From Symbiodinium natans (taxonomy: Eukaryota; Sar; Dinophyceae; Suessiales; Symbiodiniaceae), in assembly GCA_905221605.1 (NCBI GenBank), contig CAJNDS010001335.1:262001-326000 (forward strand): DNA of 64,000 nt. Reading direction: 5' to 3'. Below are positions 31,741 through 41,712 of the stretch, in pieces. A model generated the notes under the pieces. It was not told where the DNA came from. It made no database searches and worked only from the letters and a program-made list of their open reading frames with translations. The translations under genes were made by a program, and so were the position numbers. Position 1 is the first letter of the stretch. Every line of letters starts with the position of its first letter.

Positions 31741-33370
31741 ACCCCACTCTCTTGTCTTTTGGGGTAGGCGGGCGCTGGTCGAGCGCTCAGTGAGACCCTG
31801 CGAGGGAGCCCCAGGCGGGCGACCGAGCTGGCCTCCAGGCAGGCTTACCCTCCAGGCAGGCACAGGCCGAGACAGCAGTAGTCACTGCATTATATTATAT
31901 TACCCTAAACCCCAAGCTGTCCGCGCACATTCTTGGCTCCTGCATTGGGAGGCCCCCTGGGAAGGCCCCTGGAGACCCCTGGGTCCCCAACCCCCGTCCG
32001 CTGGGCTGAGGGGACCAGGGGCCGTTTTGTTGGGGCAGGCAGGGCTCTGGCCAAAACTCCCTTTTGCCCTGATCTGGCCGGGCCTGCTGGCCCTGGCCCT
32101 GGCCCTGGCCCTGGCCCTGGCCCGGCCCTGGCCCTGGCCCTGGCCCTGGCCCTGGCCCTTCCTGGCCCTGGCCTTGCCAGGCCCTGGCCCTGGCCTGGCC
32201 TGGCCCTGGCCCTGGCCCTGGCGCTGGCCCTGCCCTGGCCCTGGCCCTGGCCCTGGCCTGCCCTTGGCCCTGGCCCTGGCCTGCTGCCCTGGCCCTGGCC
32301 CTGGCCCTGTTCTGGCCCTGGCCCTGGCCCTGGCCCTGGCCCTGGCCCTGGCGCTGGCCCTGGCCCTGCCCTTGGCCCTGGCCCTGGCCCCTGGCCCTGG
32401 CCCTGCTCTGGTCCTGGCCCTGGCCTCTGGCCTGTTCGAGTCATCTTACCCCCTTGCACCAAGCCAAGCTGTCCGCGCACCAGTTTGTGTCTTGTTTCGG
32501 CGCTCTCCCTCTCTGGCTTTAGCACCCCCTCCACGCCAAGCCAAGCTATCCGCCACACCAGCCCTGTTTCCGTGGCCCTCTGCCGGACCCAAGCAGTCAC
32601 TGTGTGTTCTTCCTGGCTGGAGCCCCTTCGCGCCAACCAAGCCTCGCTGCCTTTCTCTGTTCCTGGCCCGTCCCTTGGGTTTTCACGGACCCTGCCTTGT
32701 TTCCGTCGCTTGTGACCTGACCTGCCCACCTTACCCCCTTCACGTCAAGCTAGGGGCCAAACCTTGGCCCTGGCCCTGGCCCTGGCCCTGGCCCTGGCCC
32801 TGGCCCTGGCCCTGACTAGTTTTGCGCCCTGGCCCTGCCTCTGCCCTGTCCTCTGGCCTGTTCGAGTCATCCCCCTTGCGCCAAGCCAAGCTGTCCGCAC
32901 ACCAGTTTGTGTCCTGTTTCGGGGCGCTCTCCCTGGCTTTCGCCCCTTCGCACCAACCCAATCTGTCCTGCCTCGCTTCCGTTTGCTGCAAATTTGTGCC
33001 TGGTCCTGACCCTGACCCGGCACCCCACCTTACCCCCTTCGCGCCAAGCCAAGCTATCCGCCACACCAGCCCTGTTTCCGTGGCCCTCTGCCCGACCCAA
33101 GCAGTCACTGTGTGTTCTTCCTGGCTGGAGCCCCTTCGCGCCAACCATTGTCTGTTCCTAGCCCATCCCTTCATAGCCCCTTCGCGCCAACCCAAGCTGT
33201 CTTCACGGACCCTGCCTCGTTTCCGCACGCACCTTGTGGAAATCCCCAAAAAGGGCGTGAGTGCTGACTCATGTGATGCTTTGTAAAAAAAATAAAAGGT
33301 CTTAACTCCTTGAGAGTTGTAAGTGGGCGGTCTTGGGGTGGGTAGGTCTGCATACTACCGCGCGCTCCCA
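31741..33370. repeat. GGCCCT minisatellite with duplicated flanking modules
   Basis: (GGCCCT)n dominates 32084-32420 and recurs at 32764-32815. Around it a motif containing CGCCAAGCCAAGCTGTCCGC or close relatives occurs about eight times. Module X (32423-32510 and 32851-32943) and module Y (about 32534-32640 and 33041-33148, offset 507 bp) are near-identical duplicates. The long frames here (LALALA, WPWPWP, GPGPGP) exist in several frames on both strands and follow from the hexamer, so I do not call a protein. GC content is far above the surroundings. Confidence 0.85.
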
Positions 33371-33641
33371 AAGCGCGCTCCCGTTTGGCACGCCCTAAAC
33401 CCTAAACCCTAAGCCCTAAACCCTAAACCCTAAAACCCCCCCAAAAAGTCCTAAGCCCGGAATCCCCAGCATGCTAACGACCTTCTCGAGCATCATCAAA
33501 ACGCCCCAAAGCAAACCCCCTGAACACCCTAACCCTAAACCCTAAACCCTACACCCTAAACCCTAAACACTGCTTCGGATGCCTGACTTCCAGTTCATAA
33601 CGCTGGGCCACAGGGTTGAGAGTGTACCCTGAAGCCCCGAA

Positions 33642-33822
33642 TCCTAAGGGTCCATGTACCCATAATGAATAGTGTATGCTTGGGCCGTAAAGGGGTTCCC
33701 AACTAGTAGCTTTAGGGCCCAAGGGCCTAGGGTTGGGTTTAGGGTTTAGGGTTTAGGGGTTAGGGTTTAGGGTTTGCGGTTTGGGGTTTAGGGTTTAGGG
33801 TTTAGGGACATGGACCCTTAGG
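33642..33822. mobile_element. MITE-like family 2 copy carrying a telomeric array inside
   Basis: The left end CCTAAGGGTCCATGTACC and the right end ACATGGACCCTTAGG are inverted repeats. The internal left part (CTTGGGCC, TAGGGCCC) matches 45446-45571. Between left part and right end sits a TTTAGGG-type array (about 33733-33807) that the 45446 copy lacks. The array was therefore gained inside the element, or replaced part of it. Confidence 0.65.
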
Positions 33823-34124
33823 CGAAGCAAGCAAGTGCGATGTTTTTTCTGTTCCCGCAAAAACGCGTGCCCGACGTCTCACCAGGCCATGTCCTGCCAT
33901 GTGGCTGCAGTGGTGGACTATGGTTTAGGGTTTCGGGTTGAGGGTTTAGGGCTTAGGGTTTAGGGTTTCGGGTTTAGGGTTTAGGGTTTGGGGTTTAGGG
34001 TTTAGGGTTTAGGGTTCACACAGAAAACCTGCGTAAACCCTGGGGCCTTATAAAGTTGGGGAATCCAAACTGATGCTTGGATCTCGATGATCGCATCTTC
34101 CTTCTTCATGGCTTACAGGGTCGC

Positions 34125-34235
34125 TTGGTAGCGCAGTAGCCCTCTTGAAGAGAAGGCACTCGTTTTTGGGGTTGGTTGCGTTAAAAGGGAGGCTGGAACC
34201 AACAACAAGTGAAAAGGGTATGACTGGGCTACCCA
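34125..34235. mobile_element. MITE-like family 3, copy 1
   Basis: The left end TTGGTAGCGCAGTAGCC and right end ACTGGGCTACCCAA are inverted repeats. The middle has GGGGTTGGTTG, TTAAAAGGGA and AAAAGGGTATGACTGG, shared with the copies at 56033, 60806 and 61626. The tRNA-like look of GGTAGCGCAGT is coincidental, since no B box follows. Confidence 0.6.
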
Positions 34236-34302
34236 AAATAACCAAAGTAAATGGTTCTTGACTTAGGGGCTTTACGAAAATTGAGGGAACCCGAATAACC
34301 AA

Positions 34303-34372
34303 GTAGTAGGATTCCCTTATAACAAGGACCCTATAAGGTACCCCTAATATCGTAAACCCCCATTTAGGGCTT
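34303..34372. repeat. Dispersed repeat, copy 2 (similar to 1390-1462)
   Basis: AGTAGGATTCCC, AAGGACCCTATAAGGTACC and a CCCCTAAT...CCCCC end, as in the first copy. It follows the family 3 copy by about 70 bp. Confidence 0.5.
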
Positions 34373-35683
34373 GGCCCAAAGCCAACCCTAACATCGTAAA
34401 AACTCTAAACCCTAAACCCCAAACCCTAAACCCCAAAACCCTAAACCCCAAAACCCTGAACCCCAAAACCCTAAACCCTACACCGAAAACCACATAAGAG
34501 CGCAACTTCAAAGCAGCCTCAGCGCTGGATGAACTGCATGGAGCTGATCGCACCCAGGAAGAAGACGGTTGGGATCTGGGGAAGTTAGTGTTTAGGGTTT
34601 TTTGGGTTTAGGGTTTAGGTTTAGGGTTTAGGGTTTAGGGTTTTGGGTTTAGGGTTTTGGGTTTAGGGTTTAGGGTTTAGGGTCTAGGGTTTAGGGAACC
34701 TGCAGTCTTGCTTGTTTTCTTTTTGTTTTGTGAGGAGGGGGGTCAGGGGTTCAGGGGTTGCACCGGATAGCAGTTCAATCTTTGGGTTCTAAGGGCATGA
34801 TATCCCTCATCTTGGGACCTAATCCCTAAACCCTAAACCCTAAACTCTAAACCCTAAACCCTAAACCCTAAACCCTCCATGAAAAAAAATATCCCCAAAG
34901 GAATACAAGGGCCAAACTGGGGGTATATTCAGGGAACCTCCTGAAAAGAGCATCTTTTGGGGTCCGGGTATGACTCCCTTGCCGAGACCCTAAGCAGGCC
35001 CCAATAAGGCTAAGAAAGCGGCACCTCCGGGTTTAGGGTTTAGGGTTTAGGGTTTAGGGTTTAGGGTTTAGGGTTTAGGGTTTAGGGTTTAGGGAGAACC
35101 CCGGCAAAAAGGAGTGCCTGGCTGACCTTCTCAGGACAGCGCAAGACAGGATCTTTAGAAAGGGTCCCTTGATGCCCTGCACCTTCCACCCTGGAAGCCC
35201 CCGTAAGCCGTCTTAGCGCACTAGGCTCCTGGCGAAGGTTTGTTGAAGAAATCCGGTTCCCCGTCTCAGAAGCTCGTATCAACGAGACCCTGTGAAGGGT
35301 TTAAGGGCCCAGCACAGAGAGCCCCATGCCTTCCACACGTACCGAGACGCCACTTCCGAAACCCGAGCACCTAAAGACCACGAAGCCCGATACTGAACAT
35401 CTGAAGGCCCCAAACCCCTATTATAGTAGAAGATAAGTGCACGAAAAACCACAGGGCCCCGAAATCCTAGTGACTAGTCGACAGCCCTAAACCCTAAACC
35501 CTAAACCCTAAACCCTGAACCCTAAAACCCTAAACCCTAGACCCTTCACCTTCAATAGGGTCCGGACCACCAGCGCATGGATCGCGAGCCAGCGGAAGGT
35601 GAAGATCGGATATGCGACGGGTGTCCTGGATTCGGGGTTTAGGGTTTAGGGTTTAGGGTTTAGGGTTTAGGGCCACCCCTCTT

Positions 35684-35813
35684 AGGGTAGTATCATGATC
35701 CCTTAGAGTACCCCCTATATAGCCCTTCTACACCCTATACAAGTTAAGGACCCATACATTAGAACCCTTTAACGGAGGTTAGGGACCATACTGAGGGCCC
35801 ATGAAACTACCCT
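35684..35813. mobile_element. MITE-like element family 1, copy C
   Basis: A 130-bp copy with clear inverted ends, AGGGTAGTATCATG at left and CATGAAACTACCCT at right, both telomere-like at the outermost bases. Internal CTACACCCTATAC and CCCATACATTAGAACCC match copy A. Confidence 0.7.
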
Positions 35814-38186
35814 CAGACTGGATTAGCGGTTTAGAAGCCTAGGGTCTGGGTTCTGAGGGTTTTGGTTAGGGGGTCTTGGGCGTTGTAGATGTTAGGGCAT
35901 GGGAGTGCCGAGGGTATGGGGTTACGGATTTATATGGGGCTTAAGGGCTTGCGGTGCAGGGGCTTGGGGGAAGTGCGATCCGCAAACATCCCGCAAACAT
36001 CCCATACATCTTAAACATCCCAGACACCCCACAAATCCCAAACCCTAAATCCTAAACCCTAAACCCTAAACCCTAAACCCCAAAAGAACAAACCGGAAAG
36101 CCTCATGAGAAAACACCTCAGAGGGTGCGGGCCTCGCAACTGCCGGGGTCCTTGGGACTTGCAGGTTTGGGGTTTAGGGTTTAGGGTTTAGGGTTTAGGG
36201 TTTTAGGGTTTAGGGTGGGGTTTAGCGGTTTAGCGTTATAGGGTTGGTGTTTTCTACAGGGGTTTAGGGTCTAAGGGTTTAGGGTTTAGGGGTTCTGGGT
36301 TTTAGGGTCTAGGGTTGAGGCTTTCTGTGCTAAAGTAGGAGGGGAAGGAGAATGAAGAGGGTTCTCAACTGGTTGACTACTTAGGGGTTAGGGTTCAGAG
36401 ATTAGGGTTTAGGGTTTGGGTTTCTATGGGCTAGCCATGAGTAGAATGCGAATGCGAAGGGCCTGAATTGGGCCCTGACACTTGGAAAGACCAGTGGACG
36501 GGGCCCAAAACGCACTGGGATGTTGAAACATGGTCTCCTAAACCCTAAACCCGAAACCCCAGCTAAACCCTAAACCCGAACCCGCCTCTGTGAAGGTTCT
36601 GCGGAGGATTCTAGCGTTTCGGGCTGGCTTCCTGTCTGGATGTTTGGTTTGGGGCTTAAGCATCAGAGCTTAGATGGCATAAAGCCTACCCCAAACCCTG
36701 TAAGCTCTATGAATCCGATAAACCAAACCACACCAACCCAAATGCCCCGCACAAGGCCTGTGGAAGCTCTATAGGGGCTGAGTTACTGCCCGCTGACAAG
36801 TCCTAGCGACGGTTCTGCATGGAATTTGAAGAGTTCCCCTCAAGTCTTTATCGCCCAGAGAGGGTGTTGGGGCTTGCAGGATTTAGAATCACCCACCCAG
36901 GCCCTCAGCCCACCCCTCAACCTGCAACTCTAAACCCTAAACCCTAAACCCGAAACCCCAAACCCCAAGCCCCAAACCCCAAAACCCCAGACCCTAAACC
37001 CTAAACCCTAAACCCTGAACCCTAAACCCTAAACCCTGAACCCTGAACCCTAAACCCTACCAACCCGACATCTGGGGCTTGTGCTCTTCAGCGGCGCGGG
37101 CGGTTCGGGAGTTGCGCTTGAAGGCCTGGCATTCTGGGGGAGCTTAGCGAGCCGGGAAGAGGGTGGGTGGGGGGGTTGGGAACTTGAGGGTCAAGGAACC
37201 CTAAACCCTAAACCCTAAACCCTGAACCCTGAACCCTAAACCCTAAACCCTAAACCCTAAATTAGGGTTTGGAGTTTATAGGGTTTGGAGAGATGTCGAG
37301 GACTTTCTTCGCAGATGCGCTTCAGAACAACGTCAAGCCACAGGGGCGGGGATTAGGGTTTAAGGGGTATAGGCATTGGGGAATTAGTATTAGCAAGAAG
37401 GGCCCCAATTATAATATTATTTCGTGGCGTGCACAAGTTTACCCACGAAATACTATTATTATTGGGGGAGAGTGAGTTGAGTTGGGGGTATCGAGTGTAG
37501 GGGGTTGGGGTCTTGAGGACTTGCTAGGGTTTCCTAAACCCTAAACCCTTGAAATATCCGCTACCTTATACGTATAGCTCTTGGACCGGAAACCTTAGCC
37601 CTACCCCCCAAAATTCCCCAAACAAAGCTGAACCCCATTACCCTGTGAACGAAACCCCATGACCATGCAAACCCATGTCTACACCTGAAAAACCCGTAAA
37701 AATCACTGAAACCCAGAACCCTACATGGGAGGGGGGTTTTCAAACCTGCTGTAACGTACCACAAGTAGACCCTAAACCCTAAAGCCAAAACCTTAAACCC
37801 CAAGCCTTGAACCCCAAACTAAACCCTGAACCCCAGACCCTAAACCCTAAACCCTGAACCCCATGCCCTAAACCCGAAATGAACAAAACCCCAAACCCTA
37901 AACCCTAAACCCTAAACCTCAAAGAAAAACCCCAAACCCTAAACCCTAAACCCTAAACCCTAAACCCTAAAGCCCCAAAGCCGGACGAGGCGCAACCCCT
38001 GCTGCGGCAGCGTAGCCCAAGCCGAGGCCGGCAAGGATGCTAGACTGGCATGGTGGCTTGAGCGGGAGGGGGGTTTGGGGCTTAGGGTTTAGGGTTTAGG
38101 GTTTGGGGTTTAGGGTTTAGGGCTTAGGGGTTTAGGGTTTGGGTTTAGGGTTTAGGGTTTGGGGTTTAGGGGTTGGGGTTTGGGGT

Positions 38187-38262
38187 TTCGGGGTTTCGGG
38201 GTTTCGGGGTTTCGGGGTTTCGGGGTTTCGGGGTTTCGGGGTTTCGGGGTTTCGGGGTTTCG
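38187..38262 (+). repeat. GGGGTTTC octamer array
   Basis: About ten tandem copies of the 8-bp unit GGGGTTTC, a lengthened C-variant of the telomeric unit, directly after canonical TTTAGGG and TTTGGGG units. Confidence 0.95.
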
Positions 38263-38440
38263 GCGTGTTCGGGTTTAATTAGGGGCATAAGCTTGGGGCT
38301 TGTTAGGGAGTCAGGATTTAAGGCCTTTGGGAGGGAGGGGTAGTGCAAGAAGGCCTTTATTCAAACAAGCTTTTAGCCCGGATTTGGGCAGATCAACAAT
38401 AGGTTTCGGGCATTTTCTGGATTCTTGAGGTGTTCTTATG

Positions 38441-38530
38441 CCAGGGCTTAAGGCCTCAACTGGGACGACCACATTGCGATTTGCGGAGGCCTGTGGAAGT
38501 GAAAGCCACTTCCGAAGCCCTCGTCACGCC
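38441..38530 (+). repeat. Dispersed direct repeat, copy 1
   Basis: Shares CAGGGCTTAAGGCCT, GGGACGACCAC, CGATTTGCGGAGGC and GGAAG[T/C]GAAA[G/A]CCAC with 39147-39240. About 80% identity by eye over about 85 bp. Confidence 0.6.
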
Positions 38531-40980
38531 ATCTTGGCGAGCACCAAGGGAAGAATCAGGGATCATGCGAGCACACAAGCCTTCATGCAGTCTCACATTG
38601 ACTCAAAGGCATCGCTTGGTGAGCCTTGGGATACAGAAGCTGATCGGTTCAGCAAAGCGTGAGCAACCATCTAAAAGTCCCACGACCAAGCCTCCTCTTC
38701 TTGGAAGCCCTTTTGAGTTGTAAGTAAGGGGTTAAGTAACGTGGGCTATGGAGCTTATAAGAGGTTGTCTACGTAGGCGATACTAAGTAGACTTACTAAG
38801 TCAAAAGAGCTTCCAGATTGGGGGGAGTTGAAGCTCCTCCCGTTGCTGACCTTTGGCCAAGCTCAGCTGCATTGCACAGGCCTCCTCATTCCCCTCGCAT
38901 AAGCCCACGACTCGCAGGCATCTTTCCGAATTCCCGACTGGGCCTTATTAATATGTGTTTTTTCGGGGGGCAGATATGTGTACAAATCGATTTCCTTGGG
39001 AATAGAATCCTGAAACTGACCCCGGAACCCTCAACCCTTGATCCCATTAAACGTCAAGTTTGGGCGGGCCTCTGTCACCCGTGCGTCTGAAATTCACGAA
39101 GTGGACCTCAACCCTAAACCCGCACTCCCGAGGTCCCGACGTTGGGTCAGGGCTTAAGGCCTTAATTGAGACGACTACAAAAAAACGATTTCCGGAGGCT
39201 AGCGGAGGCCATTGGAAGCGAAAACCACATCTGAAGCCTCGCCTGGGGTGTAGGGTGTAGGGTGTAGGGTGTATGGTTTAGGGTTGAGGTGTCTTGTGCT
39301 TTTCATTTGTGCTGAAAATAGGCTCATACCCGAAACCCCACACCCTCCCTCGTGTACCTGGCCACACAGGTGTGGCTTCGGACACAACCCCCCTGCCTTC
39401 AGGCTACAGGAAGGGGCTTAGGGTGTTGGCCTCAAGGCAAGAAATTTGGGTTTTAGTCTCTAGAACCCTAAACCCTAAACCATAAAACCTAAACCCTAAA
39501 CCCTAAACAGTTTCATGTATATGGCCCGACTTAGTGCACTCAAGAATTCTCCTCGTGCTGTAAATAGGGGGCACCCCTTCCGGTAGGCTTCAAGACTAAG
39601 CTGTGATGCAAAACATTGAACCCTGAGCCCTTGGCCTAAACCCTGAAGCCCTAAATACACACCAACGGTTTAGGGTTTAGGGTTTAGGGTTTAGGGTTTA
39701 GGGTTTAGGGTTTCCTCCTCCCCCCCCCCCTCTGCACAAACATCTTAATACACACAAAACAAACGCAGCCCGACATCCTAAGCCATGCAGGAGCACCGAC
39801 GTGGTAGAGGCGGCCTCCACCTTCATTGCTTTGGGTGTGGCAGGGCTTTAGGGTTTAGGGTTTAGGTGTTTAGGGTTCTGCTGCTTCCGAGTTCGCTTGA
39901 AACCGATACCGGCTACACCACCGGAAGATCTAACAAGGGGACTTAAAGCGGCCCTAAACCCCAAACCCTCAACCCCATACCCCTAAACCCCAAACCCCGA
40001 CTCCTAGAAGGAGCTGAGGAACTCAGCAGCGATGTGATGTCCATCCGTGCGAGAGCGCAACAGGGGGTGCCAATCGCAATCCCATGGGTTAACGCTCGGA
40101 ACCCTAAAACCCTGACACCCTAAACCGTCAACCATACTGAACCCTAAACCCTCCCAACCCTAAATGCCGTCCTTGCCGTGTCTGCAGCTGTCACAACCCC
40201 GCGCAGAGGCCACAGCAACTGTGCTTTGGCTCCAGTGTTGCGCAGCCTTCGTTTCCACGTAGCTGGGGTTCCACTCACATGGCGAGTATTTGTGGGCCAA
40301 GATGATGTCCTGCAAAGTTGCTTCAACCCGAAACCCGAAACCCCAAGCCTCAAACTCCGCAAGGATCTAGGGTCCTGCTGAAACCCGATACCCTAAACCC
40401 TAAACCCTAAACCCTAAACCCTAAACCCTAAACCCTACAGTAAACCCCAGAACCGAAATACTGAAACCCGAACAAGATCCTGGCCCTAAGCCCAAATCAC
40501 GAAGCCCAGGCTGGCCCCTTAGAAAACCTCCGAACATATTCCTAGGGTTTAGGGTTTAGGGTTTAGGGTTTAGGGTTTAGGGTTTAGGGCTGAGTACGAC
40601 CCTCTTAAACCCCAAGAAGGGAAAAATGAGATGATGCCCCGAGGGCCTACCGAGAAGCCCTAACCCCTGCACCCTAGTCGCCTTTCTCTAACATCCATGA
40701 CGCTCCGAAACCTAGGAATCCCTAAACCCTAAACCCTAAACCCTAAACCCTAAACCCTAAACCCTAAACCCTAACCCTAAACCCTAAACCCTAAACCCTA
40801 AACCCTAAACCCTAAACCCTAAACCCTAACCCTAAACCCTAAACCCTCGACTGTAGCAAAGGGTTGTTCAGGGTTGAGGGTCTATAGGGTTCAGGGCCTA
40901 GCTGTCTTTCATGGGGAATTAACAACCGGGGTCGTAAGCTACGTAAAGTAGCTATATGAAATAAAACGACATATAAAAAT
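38531..40980. repeat. ITS mosaic, no gene
   Basis: 38531-39100 is largely free of telomeric units and holds only short open frames without recognised similarity. TTTAGGG lies at 39665-39712 and 40550-40588. CCCTAAA lies at 39465-39508, 40387-40438 and 40717-40848 (about 18 units with a few CCCTAA). GTGTAGG units lie at 39246-39272. Confidence 0.75.
39147..39240 (+). repeat. Dispersed direct repeat, copy 2
   Basis: Second copy of 38441-38530, carrying an extra stretch of A (CTACAAAAAAACGATT) and an extra AGCGGAGGC. The two copies are about 700 bp apart in direct orientation. Confidence 0.6.
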
Positions 40981-41622
40981 GACAATGTACACATGTATAT
41001 ATGAGGTGTGGGCTAAATTCTTTCATCCCAAAAGAACCGTCTTCGCGAAAAAAAGATTAACTTTCGCAAAACTTTCGCGGTCCCATCGCGGCGCAGGTTT
41101 ATGCTATTGGCCCAGATCAAGGTCTAGATCGTCTAGATCCCGAAGCTTCAACAAGCCAAATTTGAGCGTTGAGGGTTGGGGTTTAGGGTTTAGGGTCCAG
41201 GGTTCCGGCTTAGGCTTAGGGTTCAAGTCAAGAAACATACAGGGCCTTGCAGTTCCTTCGGCAATGGATTGGTTTCACTATTTCACTGATATGACTCCCA
41301 ATAACAGCCAACACGCACATCAGATGTGCTGTCCTTGGAATTGCTACCTCGACTTACGCCAAATATCCAGCCCTGAGAAATGCTTCCGGATCCCCTTGGC
41401 TCTGCGAGTATTTCGGAGACATCCGGGCAGTCCATCAGGAAACTGAAAGCCTGGAAACTGCTGGCAACATAGAACAAGACCTGGGCTAGGTAAGAACTTT
41501 CGCAAACAAAAAATACTTTCGCAATCCCAAAGCGGATCTTTCGCGGAGGCATGTCTTAATGCCGTGTGGGTCACTGCCTACTTATAAATGCCACACAAGG
41601 ACCTTTAGATCAACGCTCATAT

Positions 41623-41625
<3 letters not shown>
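40981..41625. other. Unique segment with repeated ACTTTCGC motifs
   Basis: ACTTTCGCAAA or CTTTCGCGG recurs at both edges (about 41058-41085 and 41503-41545), giving a loose direct terminal repeat around about 450 bp. Open frames of 76-155 codons exist on both strands (for example + 40979-41446) but none looks convincing. A remnant of a mobile element is possible. Confidence 0.35.
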
Positions 41626-41658
<33 letters not shown>

Positions 41659-41712
41659 AAGAAAGACAGACAGAAAGAAAGAAAGAAAGAAATAAAGAAA
41701 GAAAGAACAAAA
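41621..41712 (+). repeat. TA, GA and GAAA microsatellite
   Basis: (TA)n at 41624-41641, (GA)n at 41642-41658 and AAAGA units to about 41712. Confidence 0.95.

Larger units (their letters stand above)
33371..38440. repeat. 5-kb gene-free ITS mosaic
   Basis: CCCTAAA 33394-33436, 34825-34875, 35485-35540, 36046-36085, 36931-37060, 37195-37262, 37865-37972; TTTAGGG 33735-33807, 33922-34015, 34596-34694, 35031-35094, 35636-35672, 36167-36220, 38085-38160. Spacers without recognised content include 35095-35480 and 36585-36890. MITE-like copies inside are listed separately. Confidence 0.8.

Noticed and set aside
31790-32815. 341-codon Leu/Ala-rich frame that resembles a membrane protein
   Set aside because: It arises from the GGCCCT hexamer, is matched by equally open frames on both strands, and starts and ends in unrelated sequence.
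34122-34200. tRNA gene suggested by GGTAGCGCAGTAG (A-box-like)
   Set aside because: No B box or cloverleaf. The word is the terminal repeat of a MITE-like family and appears inverted at the other end.
34344-34553. Frames with repeated GFRVLGFRVLG or NPKP peptides, here and at many other places
   Set aside because: Direct translation of variant TTTAGGG or CCCTAAA arrays.
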